Source: Rahnella variigena
GTDB lineage: Bacteria; Pseudomonadota; Gammaproteobacteria; Enterobacterales; Enterobacteriaceae
NCBI RefSeq assembly: GCF_003610915.1
Contig: NZ_NSDJ01000001.1
Coordinates: 3,348,001 to 3,412,000 of the forward strand
Length of the DNA: 64,000 nucleotides
Direction: 5' to 3'
Shown here piece by piece: positions 1-7,484 of the stretch. The number at the start of each line of letters is the position of its first letter. The stretch's first letter is position 1. Under the pieces are notes generated by a model. The model was given only the letters and a program-made list of their open reading frames with translations, did not search any database and was not told the DNA's origin. Both the position numbers and the translations under genes were made by a program.

Positions 1-1
1 C

Positions 2-178
2 TATTCATTGTCGAACGCCGTGTTCTCCGGCTGTGCGGGACTGATCATCACCGGCCTGATTAAAGAAACCGGCAATCTCGATATTCCGGCGTATTACGTG
101 GTCGCCACCTGCGTGGTCAGCCTGTTTGCGCTGATGTCGTTGCGCAAAGACGACCATTTACGCGATCTGGACGAATAG
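2..178 (+). CDS. C-terminal end of an MFS metabolite:H+ symporter (partial)
   Basis: The gene enters from outside the window. The visible 58 residues contain two hydrophobic stretches (GCAGLIITGLI and YYVVATCVVSLFALMSL) and end in a short charged tail, KDDHLRDLDE. This resembles the last two membrane helices and cytoplasmic tail of metabolite:H+ symporters of the MFS (ProP/ShiA type). The RpiR-type regulator starts 2 bp after the stop, so the two are probably co-transcribed, and the regulator may control uptake of the transporter's substrate. The substrate cannot be inferred from this fragment. Confidence 0.65.
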   Translation, partial: YSLSNAVFSGCAGLIITGLIKETGNLDIPAYYVVATCVVSLFALMSLRKDDHLRDLDE

Positions 179-180
179 CC

Positions 181-1035
181 ATGAGTGACACCCATTTGCA
201 GGCGCGACTGAACGCATTACAGGGCAGCTTTTCTCCGGCGGAAACGCGCATCATCACGATGATCCGGCTCGATCCGCCGGGCGTCGCCAATATGGGTGTG
301 ATGGAGCTGGCAAAGTCCGCGCAAACCAGCACCGCCACGGTGGTACGCACCAGCAAACGGCTCGGTTTCAGTGGCTATCCGGCGCTGCGGCTGGCGTTAG
401 CGGCAGAGTCCTCCAGCCCGATGCCTGTCGATATGCCGCTGGCCGCGAATATCGGCGAGAACGATTCGCCTAAGCAAATCCTGCAAAAGCTGCTGGAATT
501 TGAAGTTAAAGGGGCGAATGAAACCACGCAGTTACTGAGCGCGGCGATGCTCGAACAAGCAGTGGCGTTTCTTTCGCAGGCCCGGCGGATTGATATTTAC
601 GGTGCCGGTGCGTCGGCGCTGGTCGCGCAGGATTTCTGCCAGAAACTGCGGCGTATCGGCGTTGTCGCCCAGACTTACGGCAGCACCGATGAAAGTCTGG
701 TGAGCGCCTGTCAGCTTGCTGCCGGGGATGTCGCGCTGGCAATTTCTCACTCCGGTAAAACCGCCGGAGTGGTGGAAGCCCTGTCGCAGGCTAAAGCCGC
801 CGGCGCAACGACACTGGCGATCACCGCCAATGGCCGCGCCGCCGTCGCCCGCAAAGCGGATGTTGTGTTGAGAACCAGCAATCGCGAAATGGGTTTTCGT
901 GCCGCTGCTATGGCCAGCCGCACCAGCCAGTTGCTGATTATTGACTGCCTGTATATGGGCGTGGCGCAGCGTCTGCCGGGCGCACGTGAGGCATTGCGCA
1001 AAACTCACGAGGCGGTACAACAGCACCGCCGCTGA
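181..1035 (+). CDS. MurR/RpiR family transcriptional regulator
   Basis: This 284-residue protein has the two-domain RpiR layout. An N-terminal helix-turn-helix lies at about residues 1-77, with the recognition region near 41-66. A C-terminal SIS sugar-phosphate-binding domain spans about 120-250 and shows GAGASALVAQDF from 141 and SHSGKT at 189-194. Family members sense phosphorylated sugars or related metabolites and regulate neighbouring catabolic or transport genes. The ATG is 2 bp after the transporter stop and has no strong Shine-Dalgarno, which suggests translational coupling. The dehydrogenase follows 65 bp downstream on the same strand. The effector is unknown. Confidence 0.88.
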   Translation: MSDTHLQARLNALQGSFSPAETRIITMIRLDPPGVANMGVMELAKSAQTSTATVVRTSKRLGFSGYPALRLALAAESSSPMPVDMPLAANIGENDSPKQILQKLLEFEVKGANETTQLLSAAMLEQAVAFLSQARRIDIYGAGASALVAQDFCQKLRRIGVVAQTYGSTDESLVSACQLAAGDVALAISHSGKTAGVVEALSQAKAAGATTLAITANGRAAVARKADVVLRTSNREMGFRAAAMASRTSQLLIIDCLYMGVAQRLPGAREALRKTHEAVQQHRR

Positions 1036-1099
1036 TATTCCTCCGTTACACGGCGCGCCTTCTATACTTCATAAAACACTCCGGTTTATGAGGGCATGC

Positions 1100-2188
1100 A
1101 TGTTCACCCATCGTTTGGTATTTCCTGCCAGCGTCCTGCGCGGACGCGGCGCCATTAAACATCTGGGCGCGATGTGCGGACGTTTAGGCCAGCGGGCAAT
1201 GTTAGTGGGCGGCCAACGCGCCATTGCCAGCGTCGAGGCGAAAGTCGCCGATCAGCTCGAGCAGCAGATGGTCAGTTATCTGGGCAGTGAAATCTTCGGC
1301 GGCGTCTGTTGTCAGGAGGAAATCAACCGGCTGGCCGACGTGTTCCGCACGCAAGGCGTGGAAGTGATTATCGCCACCGGCGGCGGCAAAGCACTGGACA
1401 CCGCCAAAGCGGCTGGCGTGGCCTGTAATATTCCGGTAGTAACCTTACCGAGCATTGCGGGCACCTGTTCAGCGGTGACGTCGCTGGCGTTCCGTTATCA
1501 TCAGGACGGCGAGTTCCGCGACATGATGCCATTACCCTGCGGCCCCGCCGCAGCGGTCATCGACGCTGATTTGCTGGCGACCGCCCCGCTGCAATGGCTG
1601 TCGGCGGGGATCGGCGATACGCTGGCAAAATGGTATGAATACCGCGCCATCAGCGACCTCAGTCAGCTTACCGGCCTGGCGGGTGTCGCCCGAACCAACA
1701 GTGAACTCTGCTATACGCTTATCGAACACTTCGCCGCTGACGCCTGTTTCGCCGTACAAGACGGCAAAGCCAACAACGCTCTCGAACAGGTGCTCGACGC
1801 CATTTTCCTCTACGCCGGACTGACTTCCATCATGAGCAACGGCGCACACACTGGCGCTTCCCACGCATTATATGAAGGTTTCACCGCCTGCCCGAAAACC
1901 CGCCACATCGCCCATGGCCTGCTGGTGGGTTACGGCAATCTGTGCCTGCTGGCACTGGAAAACCGCAGCGACGAGGAGTTGCTGACCGCTATCGCCCTCG
2001 CCCGCGCCAGCGCCGTTCCGACGCAGTTAGCGCATATCGCGACAGGGCTGACTGAGCAGGATCTGGCGGTGATTATCGACCGGAGCCTGAGCACGCCTGA
2101 TATGGCGAACATGCCAGGCGATATTACATTTGAAGATGTCAGGAGGGGGATTGAGAGGGTTGAGGTGCTCGGGGCAAAAATTAATTAG
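1100..2188 (+). CDS. Iron-containing alcohol dehydrogenase, GldA/HcxA-like
   Basis: A 362-residue NAD(P)-dependent dehydrogenase of the glycerol dehydrogenase-like family. The nucleotide-binding GGGKALDTAK lies at 94-103. The three usual metal ligands of GldA-type enzymes appear to be present: Asp173 (GIGDTLAKWYE), His255 (SHALYEGF) and His272 (IAHGLLVGYG). Length and fold match E. coli HcxA (YbdH, a hydroxycarboxylate dehydrogenase) and GldA, but the substrate is not determined. The reading frame stays open upstream into the regulator. I chose the ATG at 1100 because a GAGG lies about 7 nt before it; an in-frame ATG at 1088 is the alternative. It probably belongs to a small catabolic unit with the RpiR regulator and the MFS transporter. 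Confidence 0.85.
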   Translation: MFTHRLVFPASVLRGRGAIKHLGAMCGRLGQRAMLVGGQRAIASVEAKVADQLEQQMVSYLGSEIFGGVCCQEEINRLADVFRTQGVEVIIATGGGKALDTAKAAGVACNIPVVTLPSIAGTCSAVTSLAFRYHQDGEFRDMMPLPCGPAAAVIDADLLATAPLQWLSAGIGDTLAKWYEYRAISDLSQLTGLAGVARTNSELCYTLIEHFAADACFAVQDGKANNALEQVLDAIFLYAGLTSIMSNGAHTGASHALYEGFTACPKTRHIAHGLLVGYGNLCLLALENRSDEELLTAIALARASAVPTQLAHIATGLTEQDLAVIIDRSLSTPDMANMPGDITFEDVRRGIERVEVLGAKIN

Positions 2189-2230
2189 TTTTTGGGATGC
2201 CCGTAGCGATAGGGCTAAAGCGGCCATGAC

Positions 2231-2363
2231 TCTGCTCCTCCCCCTGCGAAGGGGGAGGTTGGGAGGGGGTTTTAAGGGCTAACACCAGAGTAAAGCTAAC
2301 ATCAACTCTTTGATTTTACTTTAATACCCCACCCCAACCCTCCCCTTCGCAGGGGAGGGAGTA
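2231..2363. repeat. Bipartite palindromic repeat (BIME-like), copy 1
   Basis: Two GC-rich hairpins face each other. The left one is CCTCCCCCT-GCGA-AGGGGGAGG (2237-2258) and the right one CCCTCCCCT-TCGC-AGGGGAGGG (2338-2359). The sequences flanking them (GTTGGGAGGGGGTTTTA and its near reverse complement) extend the inverted repeat. The same layout recurs at 7321-7449, and single hairpins occur near 4150 and 59834. It lies between the converging dehydrogenase and lysR genes and may serve as a bidirectional transcript end. Confidence 0.85.
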
Positions 2364-2367
2364 AGGC

Positions 2368-3258
2368 TCAGACTCCCTGAATTCTGAGATCCCACAGCTT
2401 ACTACGTATCAGTTGTTTCAGCCGGTTCGATGCCTGCGATGCCGGCTGGTCCCGCCTGCTAAGCAGAATCACCTCAAACGGCAGCGGTTCCACCACCGGC
2501 ACAATCTTCAGCTGATCGACATACCGCCGGGCGGTAAAGGTATCGACCACGCCGACACCGCCGCCAGCCAGCACCATGTCAGCGATCACCGAGTAGGTTT
2601 TGATGAACAGCGCAGAATGCGGCATCAGACCGTTTTCCCGCAGGACGCGGTTGAGCACCTGACCCAGCGGATCCTGCTGCTGCAACATCAGCAGATCGTT
2701 TTCACACAGCCAGGCGAGCGATACCGGCCCTTCGACGTCCGAATCTTTTGGCAGCAGCGCTACCATATTGCCCTGATAAATCGACTCGGCGACCAGTTCC
2801 TGTGTGGCCTGCTCGCCGAACGCCAGCGCGAAATCCATTTTGTATTGCAGCAGGTCCTGACTCAGGGTGTTGAAATGTCCGGTCACCAGTTCGACGCTGC
2901 CGCCGGGCGTCTGACGGCGGAAATCCACCAGCACCGGTGCCATCACGCTATGCCCCAGCGCGTGCGCAGAACCGATGCGTACATGCTGCCCTTCGCCTTG
3001 TCGCAGCTGTTCTGCCAGCTCGCCGATGGCCTGGATATGGCTGAACAGCGCCTCGACTTCCGGCATTAACCGCCGACCTTCCGGCGTCACGATTAATCCC
3101 TGCGGCGTTCGGTCGAACAAGGTAAAACCCAGTTGCTGCTCAGCGTGATTCAGTACGCGGCTGACGTTGGGTTGCGACACGTTGAGCAAACGCGCCGCGC
3201 CGCTGACGCTGCCCGCCTGTAAGACCGCCTGAAACACTTCGATGTGGCGTAAACGCAT
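2368..3258 (-). CDS. LysR family transcriptional regulator
   Basis: A 296-residue LysR-type regulator. The winged helix-turn-helix occupies about residues 1-62 (RHIEVFQAVLQAGSVSGAA, then NVSQPNVSRVL), and the periplasmic-binding-protein-like effector domain covers about 90-290. It begins 7 bp after the dppA-like stop, so it is the last gene of the nine-gene peptide-catabolism unit and is presumably co-transcribed with it. LysR regulators are more often divergent from their targets. A candidate LysR-type operator lies upstream of the first gene of the unit (13042-13062). The effector is unknown; a D-amino acid or peptide breakdown product would fit the context. Confidence 0.88.
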   Translation of the reverse strand: MRLRHIEVFQAVLQAGSVSGAARLLNVSQPNVSRVLNHAEQQLGFTLFDRTPQGLIVTPEGRRLMPEVEALFSHIQAIGELAEQLRQGEGQHVRIGSAHALGHSVMAPVLVDFRRQTPGGSVELVTGHFNTLSQDLLQYKMDFALAFGEQATQELVAESIYQGNMVALLPKDSDVEGPVSLAWLCENDLLMLQQQDPLGQVLNRVLRENGLMPHSALFIKTYSVIADMVLAGGGVGVVDTFTARRYVDQLKIVPVVEPLPFEVILLSRRDQPASQASNRLKQLIRSKLWDLRIQGV

Positions 3259-3265
3259 TCCTGCC

Positions 3266-4087
3266 CTATTTCTGCGTGGTCGCTAAGTACGAGAAGGCAC
3301 TTAACAGGCTGATAATGTTGGCGACGGTCGGGCTGTGATAACCGACAGTGACCGCATCAAGACGCTCAACGCCCGGGATCAGACAGAATAAATCTGCCAG
3401 TACCGGTTTGGCGGTCATCAGCTCAAGATGATAAGGCGCGCTGAATCTTGCGGCGGTGAGCGGTGCAGGTTTGCTGACCGCAATCGTCGCCTGTTTGCGG
3501 ATTTTTGCACAGGCGATAGACGGGCTGTCGGACTCGGCCGCATTGGCGGAAATCGCCCGTTTGACGCAGACATATTGCGATTCAGGGTAATAACGGCGGA
3601 TCCAGGTTTCGAGGTGATCGTCGCCGGTGACCAGCCACAATGGAACGTTAAGTTCCGCACCGGCAGCGGCATATAAGTCGCTTTCGCCGACCACGTTGCC
3701 GTTGAGTTTAACGCGGTAAAAGGCGCGGCCATTGATGGTATGCGCCAGTACGCCGTTTTCGCCCGCGGCAGTGTGATAGCCGACAAACATCAGGCCGTCG
3801 TATTGCTGTTGCTGCAACCCTTCGACCATCGACAAACCGCGCGGTTTGCCCTGTACCAGACGGGCACGCGGGTCGATTTTATCGGCACGCAGGTTTTGCA
3901 TCATCGCGTGGCTGTCGGCAACGGTGACTTCCATCGCGCCACCGGCAAATGCGCCGTCGATGGCGGCGTTGACTTCCCCTTCCATCAGCGCACGGGCAGC
4001 GTCGTAATCGGCGTTGCCCGGGCTGCATTGTTCCGGGCGCATTACGCCTGCAATACCTTCAATATCCGCAGAGATAAACACTTTCAT
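3266..4087 (-). CDS. dppA: DppA-type zinc D-aminopeptidase (M55)
   Basis: This 273-residue protein matches the B. subtilis DppA family, which removes N-terminal D-amino acids from short peptides. The expected residues align at nearly the same positions: Asp8 and Glu10 (SADIEG), His60 (ADSH), His105 (GYHTAAG) and Glu135 (VGESD) as zinc ligands, and His116 (GVLAHT) as the catalytic histidine. I chose the start at 4087, reading MKVFISADIEG, because a GAAGGG Shine-Dalgarno precedes it; the longer open frame is unsupported. It is the eighth gene of the unit, between a P1 aminopeptidase and the LysR gene. Here it would hydrolyse peptides with D-residues brought in by the adjacent ABC importer. The bacillary DppA sits in a dipeptide-transport operon in the same way. 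Confidence 0.9.
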   Translation of the reverse strand: MKVFISADIEGIAGVMRPEQCSPGNADYDAARALMEGEVNAAIDGAFAGGAMEVTVADSHAMMQNLRADKIDPRARLVQGKPRGLSMVEGLQQQQYDGLMFVGYHTAAGENGVLAHTINGRAFYRVKLNGNVVGESDLYAAAGAELNVPLWLVTGDDHLETWIRRYYPESQYVCVKRAISANAAESDSPSIACAKIRKQATIAVSKPAPLTAARFSAPYHLELMTAKPVLADLFCLIPGVERLDAVTVGYHSPTVANIISLLSAFSYLATTQK

Positions 4088-4124
4088 CAGTCGTTCCCTT
4101 CTTGGTTTGGTTACCAGACGGAGG

Positions 4125-4172
4125 CAAAACCCACCCCCCATCCCAGCCTTCCCCTCGTGAGAGGGGAAGGAG
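4125..4172. repeat. Single GC-rich palindrome of the window's repeat family
   Basis: A hairpin CTTCCCCTC-GTGA-GAGGGGAAG is preceded by a CCACCCCCCATCCCAGC tract, the same arrangement as the right half of the bipartite elements at 2231 and 7321. It lies in the 90-bp gap between the P1 peptidase and dppA genes, so it is transcribed within the operon. Confidence 0.7.
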
Positions 4173-4177
4173 CCAGG

Positions 4178-5242
4178 CTAGTTCGCCAGATTATCTAATA
4201 CTTCACTCAACCCCAGCCGGTAATGTCCGTCGAATCCGCAGACGGTTTCTGCACTCAGTAAGGCATCAATAATAGCGTGTTCTGTAGCATCTGCCGCCAG
4301 CGCCAGCAAAGGCTCAAGTTCGGCATCCGGTAATGTGACACCGTCACGTTGGGTGGAAAACGCCAGCGCGATATCCCCTGAACCGTGGCCCCAGTAACTG
4401 CCGAGACGGCCTAACCCGGCACCGGCGCGTTTAGCGATGCGTCCGAGCTGGCGGCTGTCGAGATAACGGTCGCAGGCCATCACAATAATGATCGAACCCG
4501 CATCTACCTGCGGGGCCAGTTGCGTCTGGATTTGGGCGATGGCATCTCCGGCACGTACGCCGTCGAGGGTCAGTTCAGAGAGTTTGCCAAAGTTCGCCAG
4601 CACCAGTACGCCTAATGTCGCGTTTAGCGTTTCGCACCAGCGTGAGGCCGTACCGATGCCACCTTTTAACCCGAAACAACTCATGCCCCGTCCGGCACCC
4701 ACGCTGCCACGGGCGAAGGTTTTTGTCGCGCCGTCGAGTGCGGTCAGCGCATCGTCTTCACTGACAGCCATCGCCTGAATATCGTTTAAATAGAAATCGT
4801 TGCACTCAAGGATGACCGGATTGATGGTGGAGTCCGGGCGGCCAATTTGCGGGAATTGCTGGCAGCTGCGTTTCACCATCGCGTTGAATAATGTGCCAGT
4901 GGCGAAGGTATTGCTGAGCAGCACCGGCGTTTGCAGTTCGCCCAGTTCCATCACCTGAATCAGCCCCATCGGTTTACCGAAACCGTTTAACACCGCCACG
5001 CCGCACGGCAGCGGTTTTTCATACAGATTATCGCCCGGCGGCACGATGGCGGTGACGCCGGTCTGCACATCTCCGGCGGCCAGCGTGCTGTGTCCGACAG
5101 TCACGCCGGACACATCAGTCAGAGAGTTGGTGGCTCCGCACGGGAAACGCGGGCGAAAAATCTGGCGCGACGTGCGCCAGCGTTGCAGCAAAGCAGACAG
5201 CGCCTGCTGCTGAAATTCATCTTCATGTTGTTGCGGAGGCAT
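4178..5242 (-). CDS. P1 family (DmpA/BapA-type) aminopeptidase
   Basis: A 354-residue Ntn-hydrolase-type peptidase of the P1 (S58) family. Family blocks are visible: GATNSLTDVSGVTVGH near 36-51, GSVGAGRGMSCFGLKGGIGTAS around 179-200, and the nucleophile region DAGSIIIV, where Gly249-Ser250 would be the self-cleavage site. The equivalent site in DmpA is also Gly249-Ser250. HGSGDIALAFST follows near 286-297. Members cleave N-terminal L- or D-amino acids, or beta-amino acids. It lies 30 bp downstream of the permease gene in the same unit as DppA, so it likely processes imported peptides containing unusual residues. The stereospecificity cannot be read from the sequence. Confidence 0.88.
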   Translation of the reverse strand: MPPQQHEDEFQQQALSALLQRWRTSRQIFRPRFPCGATNSLTDVSGVTVGHSTLAAGDVQTGVTAIVPPGDNLYEKPLPCGVAVLNGFGKPMGLIQVMELGELQTPVLLSNTFATGTLFNAMVKRSCQQFPQIGRPDSTINPVILECNDFYLNDIQAMAVSEDDALTALDGATKTFARGSVGAGRGMSCFGLKGGIGTASRWCETLNATLGVLVLANFGKLSELTLDGVRAGDAIAQIQTQLAPQVDAGSIIIVMACDRYLDSRQLGRIAKRAGAGLGRLGSYWGHGSGDIALAFSTQRDGVTLPDAELEPLLALAADATEHAIIDALLSAETVCGFDGHYRLGLSEVLDNLAN

Positions 5243-5272
5243 CAGTTTTCCGTTTCAGCTGTTCAGTGGCTA

Positions 5273-6184
5273 TTACTTTTTCAGTTTAGGATCCAGCGTA
5301 TCCCGCAGCGCGTCGCCGAGCAGATTAAATGCCAGAACCGTGAGGAATATCGCCAGCCCCGGGAACACGCTGACGTTCCATTTGCCCGCCATCATCATAT
5401 TGCGGCTCATCGCCAGAATATTGCCCCACTCCGGCACGTCCGGTTCCGGCCCCAGACCGATAAAACTCAGGCTGGCGGCTGTCAGAATACTGGTACCGAT
5501 ACGCATGGTGAAATAGACGATCACGTTCGACAGCGTACCCGGCAGGATATGGCGTAAAATCACCACCCTGTCCGGCGCGCCGACGCAGCGAACCGCTTCG
5601 ACATAGGCACTTTGTTTGATCGATAACGTGGCGGCGCGCACGATGCGGGCAAATACCGGCACGCTGAATACCGCGACCGCGATGATCACGTTGTTCAGCC
5701 CCGGACCAAGAATAGCCACGACGGCGATTGCCAGCAACATGCCCGGAAAAGCGAACAAGACGTCGGAACCGCGCATGATCAGCATGTCGAGCCAGCGGCC
5801 ATAATATCCGGCCAGCAGTCCGAGCAATACACCGGCGATCATGCCGAGCGTCACGGAGAAAATGCCAACATAAAGGGATATGCGCGCGCCATAGATGATG
5901 CGGCTGAGAACATCTCGTCCCAAATCGTCGGTGCCAAACCAGTGCTCCGGCGTGGGGCCGACACCCAGCGCCATCCAGTCCGGCGTCATCGGGTCAAAAG
6001 GTGCCAGCCACGGCGCGAATATCGCCACAAGCACCAGCAGCAGGATAAATCCGCCGGACACCAGCGCCATCGGATGGCGAAGAAACGTGTGGAAAAAGTC
6101 GTACCACGGCGAACGGATATCATCGTTTTGCGAGGCTACCGCAGCCGGTGTGGTTTCTTCCAGCACAGAGACAGGATCGGTCAT
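5273..6184 (-). CDS. gsiD: GsiD-like peptide/glutathione ABC permease
   Basis: A 303-residue inner-membrane permease, the same length as E. coli GsiD. An N-terminal OppC-type segment with one membrane helix (about 35-60) precedes the transmembrane domain, which carries the cytoplasmic coupling loop EAVRCVGAPDRVVILRHILP. It pairs with the GsiC-like permease, which ends 9 bp upstream, and with the fused GsiA-like ATPase. The E. coli system imports glutathione. Peptidase and epimerase neighbours here suggest peptides containing D-Ala or D-Glu as the real cargo, which is inference. Confidence 0.88.
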   Translation of the reverse strand: MTDPVSVLEETTPAAVASQNDDIRSPWYDFFHTFLRHPMALVSGGFILLLVLVAIFAPWLAPFDPMTPDWMALGVGPTPEHWFGTDDLGRDVLSRIIYGARISLYVGIFSVTLGMIAGVLLGLLAGYYGRWLDMLIMRGSDVLFAFPGMLLAIAVVAILGPGLNNVIIAVAVFSVPVFARIVRAATLSIKQSAYVEAVRCVGAPDRVVILRHILPGTLSNVIVYFTMRIGTSILTAASLSFIGLGPEPDVPEWGNILAMSRNMMMAGKWNVSVFPGLAIFLTVLAFNLLGDALRDTLDPKLKK

Positions 6185-6193
6185 GAGCAGCTC

Positions 6194-7114
6194 CTAACGC
6201 AGACGGATTGCCGGATTGACCACCGCATAAAGCAGGTCAACCAGCAGATTTATCAGAATAAATTCAAACACGAACAGCATCACCAGCGCCTGAATGACCG
6301 GCTGATCCTGCGTCTTGATGGATTCAATCAGTAGCCAGCCGAGCCCCGGCCAGCTGAACACACTTTCGACGATAATTGAGCCACCGAGCAAAAAACCAAA
6401 CTGCAAGCCAAGCATGGTGATAATCGGGATCAACGCATTACGCATGATGTGTTTCCACGTCACCAGCCGCGCACGTAATCCTTTGGCGTTGGCGGTGCGC
6501 ACGTAATCTTCCTGCGCCACGTCGAGAAAGGCCGAGCGGGTGAAGCGCGCCATCACTGCCGCCACCGAGGAACCGAGGGTGATCGCCGGTAAGATAATGT
6601 CAGCGGGCGAATTAAAGCCGCTGACGGCGAAGATCCCGAACGGCATGGCGACAAACTGGATCAGCAATAACCCGAGCCAGAACGGCGGCATGGAAATTCC
6701 ACCGACCGCCATGCTCATCAGTGTCCAGTCCTGCCATTTTCCGCGTTTGAGCGCTGACACCACGCCAATCACCAGGCCGAGCACCACCGACCACGCAAAG
6801 CCCGCCAGCGCCAGCAACAGCGTTGGCATAAAACCGCTTTCAATCACACTTAACACCGGCTGACGCGTGCGATACGTCGTGCCCAGATCGCCGTGAACCA
6901 TACCGTTTAGCCAGTGCCAGTACTGCGCGGGCAGCGGATCGTTAAGGCCAAGCAGTTGCCGTGCTGACTCAACCGCCTCAATCGGCGCATCCTGTCCGGC
7001 GTAAATACGCGCAGGGTCACCCGGCAGCAGCTTGATAAAGCCGAAAACCAGCAACGATACCACCAGTAAAACGGGGATCATTTCCAGTATCCGGCGGATA
7101 AAATAGGTCAGCAT
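6194..7114 (-). CDS. gsiC: GsiC-like peptide/glutathione ABC permease
   Basis: A 306-residue permease of the DppB/OppB class, the same length as E. coli GsiC. It opens with the typical MLTYFIRRILEMIPVLLVVSLLVF helix and the conserved LLPGDPARIYAG segment, and carries the coupling loop EDYVRTANAKGLRARLVTWKH. It is separated from gsiB by 370 bp of palindromic repeats, although the transporter genes are otherwise tightly packed. That gap may set different expression levels for the binding protein and the permeases. Confidence 0.88.
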   Translation of the reverse strand: MLTYFIRRILEMIPVLLVVSLLVFGFIKLLPGDPARIYAGQDAPIEAVESARQLLGLNDPLPAQYWHWLNGMVHGDLGTTYRTRQPVLSVIESGFMPTLLLALAGFAWSVVLGLVIGVVSALKRGKWQDWTLMSMAVGGISMPPFWLGLLLIQFVAMPFGIFAVSGFNSPADIILPAITLGSSVAAVMARFTRSAFLDVAQEDYVRTANAKGLRARLVTWKHIMRNALIPIITMLGLQFGFLLGGSIIVESVFSWPGLGWLLIESIKTQDQPVIQALVMLFVFEFILINLLVDLLYAVVNPAIRLR

Positions 7115-7152
7115 AAAAGTGTTTCCCTGAACCTGAATATTGATGGTGGTGT

Positions 7153-7344
7153 GCTCTTTCCCCTGCTAAGGGGGAAGAAGACCGGAACACGCATTGGTTT
7201 TGCCCTTTGCTCCTCCCCCTGCGAAGGGGGAAGCAGACCGGAACATACATTGGCTTTGCCCTTTGCTCCTCCCCCTGCGAAGGGGGAAGCAGACCGGAAC
7301 ATGCATTGGCTTTGCCCTTTGCTCCTCCCCCTGCGAAGGGGGAG
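7153..7344. repeat. 56-bp tandem repeat array of GC-rich palindromes
   Basis: Four units begin at 7153, 7209, 7265 and 7321, an exact 56-bp period. Each has a core of the CTCCCCCTGCGAAGGGGGA type. In the first three units the core is followed by a shared tail of the form AGACCGGAACATGCATTGG then CTTTGCCCTTTG. The first unit is the most diverged, and the fourth continues into the bipartite element at 7321-7449. Short open frames translated through here are repeat artefacts. Confidence 0.9.
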
Positions 7345-7449
7345 GTTGGGAGGGGGTTTTAAAGGCTAACACCCTGTTTAAACAAACCTTAACATCAGTT
7401 TTTGACCTTAATACCCCACCCCAGCCCTCCCCTTCGCAGGGGAGGGAGT
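7321..7449. repeat. Bipartite palindromic repeat (BIME-like), copy 2
   Basis: The organisation matches 2231-2363: a left palindrome (CCTCCCCCT/AGGGGGAGG), a GTTGGGAGGGGGTTTTA arm, about 50 bp of AT-rich middle, then a CCCCACCCCAGCCCTCCCC arm with the second palindrome. The middle of both copies shares GCTAACACC and CTTAATACCCCACCCCA, so the whole 130-bp unit appears to be the repeating entity. It fills the gap between gsiB and gsiC. Confidence 0.85.
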
Positions 7450-7484
7450 TGACCAAAATCTGCTTAAGCTCCGGGAGCAAAAAA

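Noticed and set aside
7153..7344. CRISPR-like array
   Set aside because: The 56-bp repeats follow each other with near-identical sequence throughout and contain no unique spacers; no cas genes are nearby.
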